Source: JASGDC01 sp047606545 | GTDB lineage: Bacteria; Actinomycetota; Actinomycetes; Actinomycetales; Micrococcaceae | Direction: 5' to 3' | NCBI GenBank assembly: GCA_047606545.1 | Contig: JASGEI010000014.1 | Coordinates: 24,260-88,259 of the forward strand | Length of the DNA stretch: 64,000 nucleotides | In this document: piece after piece, positions 52,725 through 61,499 of the stretch | Position numbering within the stretch: the first letter of the stretch is position 1 | Layout: each line of letters begins with the position of its first letter | Notes under the pieces: model-generated | The model's input: only the letters and a program-made list of their open reading frames with translations | What the model was told of the DNA's origin: nothing | Database searches by the model: none | Program-made: the position numbers and the translations under genes

Positions 52725-52816
52725 TCAATCTTCCCCTTGCACTTTGCATACGAAAATCTCTATGTTTCAAACTGTACTTGGTATTACCGACAAAATACAT
52801 ACAAAAGTACAATTGT

Positions 52817-52829
52817 TCGCTATGGGCGT
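52817..52829. promoter_or_regulatory. ClgR-like operator upstream of clpC
   Basis: TCGCTATGGGCGT holds CGC-N5-GCG, the core of the ClgR box that activates clp genes in Corynebacterium and Streptomyces. It lies 93 bases before the clpC ATG. The flanks match the consensus only in part. Confidence 0.4.
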
Positions 52830-52841
52830 GGAAAATAAAAA

Positions 52842-54359
52842 TTATTTTTCAGGGCGAATAAATGGGAATAGAATAGTCTCTCGGATGCCGAAACCAGTAA
52901 GTGCCATCAATAATCGGTCAACTCCCATACCCATACCACCAGTTGGTGGCATGCCGTGTTCCATAGCTTTCAAGAAATCCTCATCAATTACCATAGCTTC
53001 GTCATCACCTTGAGAAGCAAGTTTTGCTTGTTCTTTGAAACGTTCCCGCTGGATTACTGGATCAACTAATTCAGAATAGCCAGTACCTAGTTCAAAACCA
53101 CGAACATATAGGTCCCATTTTTCTACGATACCTGGCTTTTCGCGGTGTTCACGTACCAGTGGTGAAGTTTCAACTGGGAAATCATAGACAAAAGTAGGAC
53201 CTTTTAAGTCATTACCAATTGTCTCTTCCCAAATCTCTTCCACTAATTTACCGTGGCCACGAAAAACACCTTTAATGTCTACTTCAAGCTTTTCTGCCAA
53301 TTTTTCTAGCTCTGCAACGGTCGTCTCTGGGGTAATTTTTTCGCCAGCATGTTCAGAAAGTGAGTCATATAACGATAACCATTCCCAGTCGCCACCAAAA
53401 TCATACTTCGTACCATCGGCAAGGGTAACTTTGGTGTCTCCTGCAACTGCAAGAGCGGCATTTTGCACCATTGTTTGCGTTAAAGCTGCAATTGATTTGT
53501 AATCGCCATAAGCTTCATAAACTTCCAAAGCGGCAAATTCTGGAGAGTGGGTAGAATCTGCGCCTTCATTACGGAAGTTACGATTAATCTCATAAACTCG
53601 ATCAATACCTCCCACAGCAGCTTTCTTTAGATAAAGCTCTGGTGCAATACGCAAAAACAAGTCCGTATCATACGCATTGATGTGTGTAGTAAATGGTGTA
53701 GCTGCAGCACCACCATGAATCGGATGCAACATCGGAGTTTCTATCTCGATAAAATCATCCCTATCGAGAGTATCCCGCAAGCTCTTTAGTACTTTGGCAC
53801 GAGTTTTTACCATGTCTCGAGCTTCTTCACGCACAATCAAGTCAACGTAACGCTGACGAACACGAGTTTCCTCATTAAGATCTTTGTGCAAAGTAGGCAA
53901 TGGACGAATTGCTTTTGAAGCTAACTGCCATTTATCAGCCATCACTGATAGCTCACCACGTTTAGAGCTAATTACCTCACCAGTAATTGAGACAATATCA
54001 CCTAAATCAACATCTGACTTCCAAGCAGCGAGCTCCTCTTTCCCAACTGCTTTTTGACTAAGCATTGCTTGTAGGCGTGTGCCGTCACCCTCTTGTAAAG
54101 TAGCAAAACATAGTCGACCAGTATTACGTACGAAAACTACACGACCAGTGACACTAACTACATCACCAGTAGTGTCTTCGGCTTCCAGATGATCATACTT
54201 CTTGCGTATCTCTTTTAAAGTATGGGTACGAGGCACACTTACTGGGTAGGCCTCTTGACTATTATCTAAATACTTCTGACGTTTCTCCTTACGGATTTTA
54301 ATCTGCTCAGGAGTATCGTCTTCAATTTTTACTGGATTTTGTGATGTAGATTTACTCAT
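52842..54359 (-). CDS. lysS: Lysyl-tRNA synthetase (class II)
   Basis: The enzyme charges tRNA-Lys. The 505-residue product has the N-terminal OB-fold anticodon-binding domain (about 65-165; VVSVTGRVVFVRNTGRLCF) and a class II core with motif 1 (DDFIEIETPML), motif 2 (RIAPELYLKKAAVGGIDRVYEINRNFRNEGAD) and motif 3 (PPTGGMGMGVDRLLMAL). All three class II motifs are intact. In many actinobacteria lysS follows panC/panD; those genes are absent here. Confidence 0.97.
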   Translation of the reverse strand: MSKSTSQNPVKIEDDTPEQIKIRKEKRQKYLDNSQEAYPVSVPRTHTLKEIRKKYDHLEAEDTTGDVVSVTGRVVFVRNTGRLCFATLQEGDGTRLQAMLSQKAVGKEELAAWKSDVDLGDIVSITGEVISSKRGELSVMADKWQLASKAIRPLPTLHKDLNEETRVRQRYVDLIVREEARDMVKTRAKVLKSLRDTLDRDDFIEIETPMLHPIHGGAAATPFTTHINAYDTDLFLRIAPELYLKKAAVGGIDRVYEINRNFRNEGADSTHSPEFAALEVYEAYGDYKSIAALTQTMVQNAALAVAGDTKVTLADGTKYDFGGDWEWLSLYDSLSEHAGEKITPETTVAELEKLAEKLEVDIKGVFRGHGKLVEEIWEETIGNDLKGPTFVYDFPVETSPLVREHREKPGIVEKWDLYVRGFELGTGYSELVDPVIQRERFKEQAKLASQGDDEAMVIDEDFLKAMEHGMPPTGGMGMGVDRLLMALTGFGIRETILFPFIRPEK

Positions 54360-54416
54360 TTGTCTAGTCTAGCAAAAATCACCTAGTTGGATACGGTATT
54401 TAACCGCTAAATTACT

Positions 54417-54527
54417 CTAATCTCCGACAGTTTCCCCAGCCAATACTTCTACAGGTAATGTGTATTGTGCTTTCAGTGACTTCTCTGGATATTCTATTAA
54501 TTTGATAAGCAAAAGATACTGCCAAGC
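54417..54527 (-). pseudogene. C-terminal remnant of a LacI-family regulator
   Basis: The minus-strand frame ending at 54,417 reads LIKLIEYPEKSLKAQYTLPV and then EVLAGETVGD before the stop. This matches the last 40 residues of LacI/GalR repressors (LLxLIExP....LPxELVxRxTxG). No upstream part of the gene remains; the frame runs into the parS site and then breaks down. It is a fragment, not a functional gene. Confidence 0.5.
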
Positions 54528-54528
54528 A

Positions 54529-54544
54529 TGTTTCACGTGAAACA
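54529..54544. other. parS: parS, ParB (Spo0J) binding site
   Basis: TGTTTCACGTGAAACA is the exact 16-bp palindromic consensus shared by bacterial chromosomal parS sites. ParB binds it and slides as a CTP clamp to load SMC and drive origin segregation. It lies in the gap downstream of the DUF559 gene and upstream of lysS. I found no second exact copy in the window. Confidence 0.95.
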
Positions 54545-54583
54545 TCAATTGGTGAAATTGAGAAGTAGCTTAGGTCATAAGTA

Positions 54584-54645
54584 AGGTATACATTTTTATA
54601 GTTTCTTTACAAAATTTCGTGTGGAATTAAGAAAAATGTATACCC
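54584..54645 (+). repeat. Flanking inverted repeat, copy 1
   Basis: A 62-base imperfect palindrome whose outer 13 bases pair perfectly (GGTATACATTTTT at 54585-54597, complement at 54632-54644). It begins 12 bases past the stop codon of the DUF559 gene. The reverse complement of copy 2 (55,678-55,738) matches it with five mismatches, all transitions. Confidence 0.88.
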
Positions 54646-54657
54646 TAAACTTATTTA

Positions 54658-55617
54658 CTAGCAATTCAAAGCCATCTGCCTTGTAATAATTGTTTTCGAT
54701 AATGCTGGCACGTAACTAACTAGTTTTGAAAGTAAATCCAAAGGATTGTGTATAGTTTTCCAATCAAGATGCACTATATTATATCCATTAGCGATAACTT
54801 TTGCATCGCGATCTCGTTCGTGATCAATTTGTTTCTTAGCATCACCATATTTTCCATAGTATTTTTCATTTCCGTCAAATTCTATAATCAAGTTAGCAGC
54901 AGGAAAATAAAAATCTGTACGATATTTTGAACCAGAGACATTTACACAATATTGCATTTTAAGAGTAGTTAAACCAATTTTTGCTAATGCAATTCTGCAT
55001 AGAGTTTCACCTGGAGATTCAGCTTTAGGAGTGCAATTACTTATAATTTTCTGAATTCGGCTCGTAGCGTTACATGTTTTGAAGCTACCAAAACGCTCTT
55101 GGAGTTGTGTTTTTGTAATTTTGTATTTTCGGCAAGCACTATCAGCAACGCATAACGCTATTTCATAACTGCATTCTCTGGCACAATCTAATACTGTATC
55201 AATTACGTCAGTATGAACAATAGTAGAGGTGGTAACTGTATTGCATTTTTGTAAGTAATGATGGAATTTTACTAGGTTATTTCTAGAATTTTTCTTATGT
55301 GTGACCCTGAAATGCATTGTATTTTGATAATAAGGAACGCTTAAATTGAGAATATAAGCTGCAGATATATGGCTAATAATCGGATCTTTTAACGTGGTGA
55401 CAACAGCTAAGAGTTTTACCAAGTACTTTTCATAGACATTTAGTTGGGCATAAACATCTTTTGCGATGTATCTTCCCGCATGCAATTTTGTCATTTTTCC
55501 AGCATTTATTTCTTTGTAAAGGCTATTATTAGAAAAATTACTTTCAGGAAAATTCTGTGAGCTGACGATGTGGCTAGCTAAAAAAGATAATTGTTCTGTA
55601 GACATAATAACAATCAT
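54658..55617 (-). CDS. DUF559 endonuclease-like protein with AbiEi-like N-terminal region
   Basis: A 319-residue protein of uncertain role. The C-terminal 100 residues carry the DUF559/Vsr-like PD-(D/E)XK pattern (YRTDFYFPAANLIIEFDGN, then HERDRDAKVIANGYNIVHLDW), which suggests a nuclease. The N-terminal region (about 40-110) with LHAGRYIAKDVY and a helix-rich stretch resembles the winged-helix domain of AbiEi-type antitoxins that often precedes DUF559 in actinobacteria. An ATG four codons in (55605) is an alternative start; neither has a clear ribosome-binding site. It stands alone, AT-rich, between two inverted repeats. It may be a defence, stress or selfish element. Confidence 0.75.
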   Translation of the reverse strand: MIVIMSTEQLSFLASHIVSSQNFPESNFSNNSLYKEINAGKMTKLHAGRYIAKDVYAQLNVYEKYLVKLLAVVTTLKDPIISHISAAYILNLSVPYYQNTMHFRVTHKKNSRNNLVKFHHYLQKCNTVTTSTIVHTDVIDTVLDCARECSYEIALCVADSACRKYKITKTQLQERFGSFKTCNATSRIQKIISNCTPKAESPGETLCRIALAKIGLTTLKMQYCVNVSGSKYRTDFYFPAANLIIEFDGNEKYYGKYGDAKKQIDHERDRDAKVIANGYNIVHLDWKTIHNPLDLLSKLVSYVPALSKTIITRQMALNC

Positions 55618-55677
55618 GCAGCAAGCCAGATAAATTAGCTAATAGAGAATGTTCCTTATGTGGATAACTAACTTCAA

Positions 55678-55738
55678 GGCATACATTTTTCTTAATTCTA
55701 CACAAAATTTCGTAAAGAAACTATAAAAATGTATACCT
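55678..55738 (-). repeat. Flanking inverted repeat, copy 2
   Basis: The second copy of the palindrome lies 60 bases upstream of the DUF559 gene start, in opposite orientation to copy 1. Its outer arms (55678-55690 and 55725-55737) pair with one mismatch. The pair brackets the gene, giving a unit of about 1,155 bases. Confidence 0.88.
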
Positions 55739-55757
55739 CGGGATTTTAGGGTTTATG

Positions 55758-56642
55758 TTAAAAACCTTTTTGAGGACTACTTAGCAGAGCCCGCATCTTA
55801 TTCAATGTTGCTTTAGGTATTTTGTTCGAATAGCTGTGTTCTAGTTGATTTATAGTAGCAAGACCTAAGGCTTTATAACTTGCCAACATTGGGTCGTTTT
55901 TCAAAGTTGTAATGTGCGAAGCTACTCCTTGTACATCGCCAGCAACGATTAACCCATTTAAGCTAGACATGCCAGTAGTAAGCGCATTGTCTAAACTACT
56001 AGTTAACAATGGCGCAAGGAAGGCATTTACATTATCAACACCGACTTTTTCTAAAGTATTTCGTGCTTGGTTAACGACCATAGCTAAATTGTTAGAAGCA
56101 TGGGTAAGAGCAGCATGGTATAACGAACGTTTATTCTCTTCAATAATTACTGGTGCTCCACCCATTTCAATAACGAGTGCCTGCGCAATTGGTAGCACAT
56201 TATTAGGAGCAGTTATTGCAAACCCACAGCCTACCAACTTACCAATATCTAAACTCGTTCCCGTGAAATTCATCGCTGGATGGATAGCCATCCCAATAGC
56301 TCCCAGCGCAATAGCTGGCGCAAATACACTAACTCCAAATCGCCCTGAAGTATGTACTAATAACTGTCCTGGTTTCCACAAGCCTAACTTGGAAATACCA
56401 GAAATCATCTCCGGTAATACATCATCAGGAATTGCTAAGAATACTAGGTCAGATTCAGCAATTACTTCTTCAATTTCCATGACTGAGACTCCAGGCACCA
56501 TAACTGCCACCCGCTCGCAACTCTCTTCTGAGCTCGTATACATACCCACAACTTTGTGACCAGCCGCACGTAGAACTGCAGCTAAAATGACACCGACTTT
56601 ACCGGCACCAATAAAACCAATCTTTAAACGTGGTGGTGTCAT
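55758..56642 (-). CDS. Rossmann-fold / DUF2520 protein
   Basis: A 294-residue protein with an N-terminal NAD(P)-binding Rossmann domain (KIGFIGAGKVGVILAAVLRAAGH) and a C-terminal helical DUF2520 domain (AIHPAMNFTGT, ALTHASNNLAMVVNQA). The fold is similar to pyrroline-5-carboxylate reductase and 6-phosphogluconate dehydrogenase, but no reaction has been assigned with certainty. In many actinobacteria it lies between the folate genes and panC; here panC is missing. Its ATG overlaps the DUF3180 stop by four bases. Confidence 0.88.
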   Translation of the reverse strand: MTPPRLKIGFIGAGKVGVILAAVLRAAGHKVVGMYTSSEESCERVAVMVPGVSVMEIEEVIAESDLVFLAIPDDVLPEMISGISKLGLWKPGQLLVHTSGRFGVSVFAPAIALGAIGMAIHPAMNFTGTSLDIGKLVGCGFAITAPNNVLPIAQALVIEMGGAPVIIEENKRSLYHAALTHASNNLAMVVNQARNTLEKVGVDNVNAFLAPLLTSSLDNALTTGMSSLNGLIVAGDVQGVASHITTLKNDPMLASYKALGLATINQLEHSYSNKIPKATLNKMRALLSSPQKGF

Positions 56643-57085
56643 TTTTCCTCGTCTTTAATCATGCCCCATTTTTGGATAAAACTACTTAAAATCCATAATA
56701 GTATGTTTATTGCGATAGTTATTAAACATAAAAAGAACGGTGTGTGTACTGGTCGTTCTGACCAGGATGGTAATAAGTAGAATAACACCCCTACATGCCA
56801 TCCCACAAAAATACTTGAAATAACTATGCCAGCTTGAGCAAGCGCAATAGTGCGACTTGCAATATAGGGATTTAATGGCTCTTTGCGTTTACCAACATGC
56901 CATTGGTAAATAGGATAACTTAAGATTGCCAGTACCAAGATAATCAATGAATTTGTTATTAAAGCCCAATTAGAAAAATAGGGTAATACCAAAGAATGGG
57001 TATCACAAAAAATAACAGCTAACCAACCTAACAATGTAGCACCTACAGCTATCTGTATAGACCTTACTGGTGTAAGTGCCGGCAT
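56639..57085 (-). CDS. DUF3180 membrane protein
   Basis: A four-helix membrane protein of unknown function found only in actinobacteria. I use the ATG at 57085 (MPALTPVRSIQIAVGATLLGW), which matches the family N-terminus and follows the folBK stop; the frame is open to TTG at 57130 and includes other possible starts. The helices lie at about 7-27, 36-57, 81-105 and 115-137. It always neighbours folBK, which suggests an indirect link to folate metabolism. Confidence 0.85.
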   Translation of the reverse strand: MPALTPVRSIQIAVGATLLGWLAVIFCDTHSLVLPYFSNWALITNSLIILVLAILSYPIYQWHVGKRKEPLNPYIASRTIALAQAGIVISSIFVGWHVGVLFYLLPSWSERPVHTPFFLCLITIAINILLWILSSFIQKWGMIKDEEK

Positions 57086-57092
57086 ACTAGGT

Positions 57093-58013
57093 TTATTCGC
57101 CACGATAGACTTCAATCTCATCAATACCAATAGAATCCAACATAATATCAGCCACGGCTACTCCTTCAACAAACTCGGCTTTTGAATCCATCAAATACCA
57201 TGGGTAAAGAACAAATGCTCGCTCATGTGCCCGTGGATGTGGCAACGTTAATTCATCGGTATCCATAGTTACATCGTCGTAACGGATAATATCAATATCT
57301 AAAGTCCTAGCGCCCCAGCGCACTTCTCGAATCCGACCATGTAAATTTTCAATTTCATGAATAAACTCTAGTAAGTCTTCTGGCTCTAATGAGGTCTTAA
57401 ATTCGGCAACCAAGTTTAGATAAGGAGGTTGTTGTGGTCCACCTATAGCCTCAGAGATTACGATTGGAGACACTCTAGCCAATTTCATAAATGACGGCTC
57501 CGCTAACTCTTTGACCGCATCTTGCAAAGTCTCTTTACTACGTCCCAAATTAGAGCCAAGTGCCAAGATTACCTCATTCGTAATCTCTACCGCACCAGTT
57601 TTATACTTTTCTTCTAAAGACTCTGGAACTGCGTCCGTACTTGTACTTAATTTGTTATATTCTCTGCGAATTGTAATTGCAATATCTTGGAATTTTGGCT
57701 TAATTGGGGCTTCTGGTTTATGAACTGTGACCTCTACAGCTTCTGGTGCAAAACGTTCCAAAATTAATTCAGCAATTTCTTCAGCTAACGTTTCAATTAA
57801 ACTAACTGGTTCACCAGCTACTCTTCCCACAATCGTATCTGCTACTTCAGCATAATTAATAGTACGGCTAAGATCATCACGATAACCAGCCGTTGAAACA
57901 TCTGTTTCAAGGATTGCGTCAATAATAAAGTTTTGACCAGTTGCTCGCTCATGATCATAAAATCCATGGTAGCCGTAAGTCTCAATACCAATAAGTTTAA
58001 TTAGGTCAGTCAT
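57093..58013 (-). CDS. folBK: Fused dihydroneopterin aldolase / HPPK
   Basis: A bifunctional folate-synthesis enzyme. Residues 1-120 are FolB (DLIKLIGIETYGYHGFYDHE, SLIETLAEEIAELIL), which cleaves dihydroneopterin. Residues 145-300 are FolK (LALGSNLGRSKETLQDAVKEL, WGARTLDIDIIRYDD, LPHPRAHERAFVLYPW), which pyrophosphorylates 6-hydroxymethyl-dihydropterin. A linker of about 25 residues joins them. FolB-FolK fusions are known in actinobacteria. The product feeds FolP, encoded 4 kb away on the same strand. Confidence 0.95.
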   Translation of the reverse strand: MTDLIKLIGIETYGYHGFYDHERATGQNFIIDAILETDVSTAGYRDDLSRTINYAEVADTIVGRVAGEPVSLIETLAEEIAELILERFAPEAVEVTVHKPEAPIKPKFQDIAITIRREYNKLSTSTDAVPESLEEKYKTGAVEITNEVILALGSNLGRSKETLQDAVKELAEPSFMKLARVSPIVISEAIGGPQQPPYLNLVAEFKTSLEPEDLLEFIHEIENLHGRIREVRWGARTLDIDIIRYDDVTMDTDELTLPHPRAHERAFVLYPWYLMDSKAEFVEGVAVADIMLDSIGIDEIEVYRGE

Positions 58014-58026
58014 AAATCTATTCTAC

Positions 58027-58734
58027 TTAATTTGTTAGCTTGGCGTATACTTGACGCAACCATTCCATTGCCTCAGCTGATTCTGGGCCAAAAGCCGAAC
58101 GCAATGTTAATTCAGGACGTGATTCCCACATATTAATAAAATCAATATCATTAATATCAACTGCTTTATCATCGCTGGAAAATAGTTTCTTCAAGTCAAT
58201 ACCACGAATTTTAAATAAATCTAAAACTTTTTTATCCAAATGTTCGATAAGTAAATACAGAACTGCAGCAGCATGCTTACAATAAGTGTCCCATTCTGGA
58301 CAGTCACAAGAACATGATTTCAAAAATGGCGTCTCACATAAATCAATACCTGCATCTTGAAGACCTTGGAAAACTTCTTCAGTAAGACCTTTTGAAAGTA
58401 CTGTAGAGTATTGGTCAATATGTGTAACGAAATACTTCTCAAGCAAATCTGCTGGAACTTCATGGAATTCAATTGTGCACCGATACGGTTGCGAAGTAGA
58501 ACCTTGAATTTGAGCACTTACTTTACCCTTATTAGCCGCAAACCAAAGAACTTGGCCACGCCGAGCATAGTTTTTCCCAGCGATTTTAACAAAACCACTT
58601 AATTCATTTTCGATAATGCCATAAACTCGGTTAGCCCACCAACGGGTGCCAAAAGGACCACTGCGTGAAACTGCACGAATTCCATCGGCAGGTAATGGAC
58701 GAGAAGCTCTCCTTGGCGGATCAAAATCAAACAT
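58027..58734 (-). CDS. SWIM zinc-finger protein
   Basis: A 235-residue protein with a SWIM motif CSCDCPEWDTYCKHAAAVLY (CxC...CxH, about residues 140-160) in the C-terminal half and the N-terminal start GPFGTRWWANRVYGIIENEL typical of the partners of SNF2 helicases. SWIM fingers bind DNA or protein. It is translationally coupled to the SNF2 gene (shared base at 58734), so the two probably act as a complex, likely in DNA repair. Confidence 0.85.
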   Translation of the reverse strand: MFDFDPPRRASRPLPADGIRAVSRSGPFGTRWWANRVYGIIENELSGFVKIAGKNYARRGQVLWFAANKGKVSAQIQGSTSQPYRCTIEFHEVPADLLEKYFVTHIDQYSTVLSKGLTEEVFQGLQDAGIDLCETPFLKSCSCDCPEWDTYCKHAAAVLYLLIEHLDKKVLDLFKIRGIDLKKLFSSDDKAVDINDIDFINMWESRPELTLRSAFGPESAEAMEWLRQVYAKLTN

Positions 58735-61445
58735 TAGTCACCTATAGCCCTGTCTTCTAATTCAAATAGTTGACGCAGCTTGTCCGTATCAAGCTCTGTA
58801 ATCCAACCTTGTCCAGTTGCTACTACTGTATCAGCAAGATGTTGTTTTGAATCAATAATCTGTTCGATCCGCTCTTCGACTGTACCAACAGTTAGCATTT
58901 TATATACTTGCACATCTTTATCCTGCCCAATTCTAAAAGCACGATCAGTTGCTTGATTTTCTACTGCTGGATTCCACCAACGGTCAAGATGGATTACATT
59001 ATTTGCAGCAGTTAAGTTAAGACCAGTACCGCCTGCTTTTAGCGAGAGCAACATAATATTTGGGGCATTTTTAGCTTTACGCTGAAAACTCTTTACCATC
59101 TTATCGCGTTGCGTTTTTTGCACACCACCATGTAAGAATGGAATTTTAACTCCAAATTTCTTTTCCCAATATGGCTGTAGTATCTTGCCAAACTCTGTGT
59201 ATTGAGTAAAGAGTAACACTCTTTCATTTCTAGCTAAAATCGCTTCTAAAATGTCTTCTACACGTTCTACTTTCCCAGAACGATGTTGACCATTTGTATC
59301 CAGAATTTCGGAATTATCGCCTAAGAAATGTGCTGGATGGTTACAAACTTGTTTCAAATGCATCAACGTGGTTAGCACTAACGCTTTACGTTCAATAGAA
59401 CTAGCACTATTAATTCGATACATCATATCTTCAACGACTGCTTTGTATAAACCAGCTTGTTCAACTGTTAAGTTCGTCCGTACCATCAACTCCTGTTTTT
59501 CAGGCAAGTCACCGACAATATCTGGATCAGTTTTACTACGACGTAAAATAAATGGTCCAGTGATTTTACGCAACATACCTAATGCTTCATCATCACCATG
59601 ACGCTCAATTGGTTTGGCATATCTATCCTGAAATTGTTTCTTTGATCCCAATATTCCTGGATTTGTAAAATCTATAATAGAACGTAACTCTAAAAGCTTA
59701 TTTTCAACTGGAGTACCGGTAAGTGCCACTCGGTGACGAGCATGCAGTGCTCTAGCAGCTTTAGACTGGCTAGTATTTTGGTTTTTAACATACTGAGCTT
59801 CATCTAACACTACTCTATTCCAGTTAATTTGCATTAAAGTAGCTTGATCACGAGTCAAAATATTATAAGTGGAAACTACTATATCGTAGTTAGCAGCCTG
59901 TATTTCCAACTTTTTCGCAGTAAGACGTTTCGTTCCATGATGAATATACACTTTAAGCCGAGGCGCAAAACGTTTAATCTCTGCTTCCCAGTTACCAACT
60001 ACTGACATTGGGGAAATTACCAAAGTGGGGCCTAATTTTTTAGGACGTTCATGCAACACTAACGCGATTAACTGTAATGTCTTACCCAGTCCCATATCAT
60101 CGGCTAAAATTACACCCAATCCTAGCGAACTCATAAAGCTTAACCAATTAAGCCCTTGTTGTTGGTATGGACGAAGTTCAGCTTTTAAACCTTCAGGCAC
60201 ACCGACATCTTCAACACTCTTATTTAGTTTGCCGTTAAGTAACTCATCAAGCCAACCATCTGCCACAATTTCTGGATTTTCAATTTCAAGCTTATTAGTT
60301 TCGCTAAGCGTATTTAATGCTTCACCAACAGTTAGTTCACTCTTTTTACCTTTAGTGCTTACGTATTTACTTGCTGCGGCTAAAGCTTTTGCATCAACTT
60401 GTATCCATTGATTCCGTATCCGCACCAGTGAACTTTTCTGATTAACTAACTGGCGCATTTCCTTTTCAGTAAGTTTCAAATCACCTACAGCAACCTCCCA
60501 AGTAAAACGCATCAAGTGTTCAAGTCCCATAGGAGCATAGGCAGTTGGTGAAATATCGGTCTCAACTTTTACCGATAGTTTTGGTGTTACTTTCGTCCAT
60601 TCTTTAGGTAGCATCACAATAATGCCGTTATTGCGTAGTTGCGACACTCCAATTTCCAAGAATCTCGTTACCTCTTCCAACGAACAACTAAAAGTAAAAC
60701 CGTCAGAACTTACTTCCCAGTTATCAATTGCAGGATAAGCTTTAATTGCGTTATGTAGTCCCTCCACACCTTTAGCCAAAATATCGTGTGCTGAAATATT
60801 TTCACTAATTGTTACTAAATTACCTTGTCCAATTTTTAAACAACACTGGACTTGCCAGTCTTCTCCATCGTCAGCCTCATGGAGTCGCAATACAAATTCT
60901 GATTGATTACCGACTTTAACTTGTTTTCCCCAAGCTTTAAATGCTTGAGCGATATCTTCATGAGGTTGATTATCTGAGATATCAGTTTGTAATGCCCTAA
61001 GCACTGGATCTCTTGAAGTTTCAATATCTGATATTAAAGAACGAGTGTAAAGGTTCGTATAAAACTTAGAAAACTCTAGTAAACCTGGCGCTACTTCTTC
61101 AAACTGCTTTATCCAGGTATCGATCACATCCGGCAGCTGCCATAACCATTGATTTGCAGTATCAAAAAACTGACTTTCATGTTGCACCCTGCAAGGTACT
61201 ACAAACCCAGATCTCACTGCTTTTTGGATTAGGTCGACAATCTCTTTGAATTTAATTAACGAATTATCAGCATTAATTTCCACAAACTGCTTAAAAAGCT
61301 CTTGCTGTTGCTCATAACTTAATAGTTTGGCAGGTAGTCCTCGTTGTTTATGTAAAAATTTACCTAAAAAAGGATAATCCCCTGGACTAGTAGTCCAGAC
61401 TCGTAATGTTGCATCGTATGCCGCATGCAGTTTTGCTTTACTCAA
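58734..61445 (-). CDS. SNF2-family helicase with DUF3670-like N-terminal region
   Basis: A Swi2/Snf2 DNA translocase of 903 residues. The N-terminal 400 residues are a family-specific region; the helicase core has Walker A (VILADDMGLGKTLQ, about residue 460), DEAQ, and the C-lobe LLSLKAGGTGLNLTAANNVIHLDRWWNPAVENQATDRAFRIGQ. It ends with the usual EERIEQIIDSKQHLADTVV. The start is TTG at 61445, preceded by AAAGGAAAA. It pairs with the SWIM gene, as in many actinobacteria and archaea. Confidence 0.94.
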   Translation of the reverse strand: MSKAKLHAAYDATLRVWTTSPGDYPFLGKFLHKQRGLPAKLLSYEQQQELFKQFVEINADNSLIKFKEIVDLIQKAVRSGFVVPCRVQHESQFFDTANQWLWQLPDVIDTWIKQFEEVAPGLLEFSKFYTNLYTRSLISDIETSRDPVLRALQTDISDNQPHEDIAQAFKAWGKQVKVGNQSEFVLRLHEADDGEDWQVQCCLKIGQGNLVTISENISAHDILAKGVEGLHNAIKAYPAIDNWEVSSDGFTFSCSLEEVTRFLEIGVSQLRNNGIIVMLPKEWTKVTPKLSVKVETDISPTAYAPMGLEHLMRFTWEVAVGDLKLTEKEMRQLVNQKSSLVRIRNQWIQVDAKALAAASKYVSTKGKKSELTVGEALNTLSETNKLEIENPEIVADGWLDELLNGKLNKSVEDVGVPEGLKAELRPYQQQGLNWLSFMSSLGLGVILADDMGLGKTLQLIALVLHERPKKLGPTLVISPMSVVGNWEAEIKRFAPRLKVYIHHGTKRLTAKKLEIQAANYDIVVSTYNILTRDQATLMQINWNRVVLDEAQYVKNQNTSQSKAARALHARHRVALTGTPVENKLLELRSIIDFTNPGILGSKKQFQDRYAKPIERHGDDEALGMLRKITGPFILRRSKTDPDIVGDLPEKQELMVRTNLTVEQAGLYKAVVEDMMYRINSASSIERKALVLTTLMHLKQVCNHPAHFLGDNSEILDTNGQHRSGKVERVEDILEAILARNERVLLFTQYTEFGKILQPYWEKKFGVKIPFLHGGVQKTQRDKMVKSFQRKAKNAPNIMLLSLKAGGTGLNLTAANNVIHLDRWWNPAVENQATDRAFRIGQDKDVQVYKMLTVGTVEERIEQIIDSKQHLADTVVATGQGWITELDTDKLRQLFELEDRAIGD

Positions 61446-61499
61446 TAGTTTTCCTTTTCAGCTTAACCTTATAAGTATAACTAATCTGCAGCGCTGGTG

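Noticed and set aside
52629..52838. Third copy of the dispersed palindrome upstream of clpC
   Set aside because: A short segment (GCATACGAAAAT) looks similar, but arms and centre do not align.
55912..56559. 215-codon plus-strand frame inside the DUF2520 gene
   Set aside because: Antisense shadow with no start signal; the minus-strand frame has clear Rossmann motifs.
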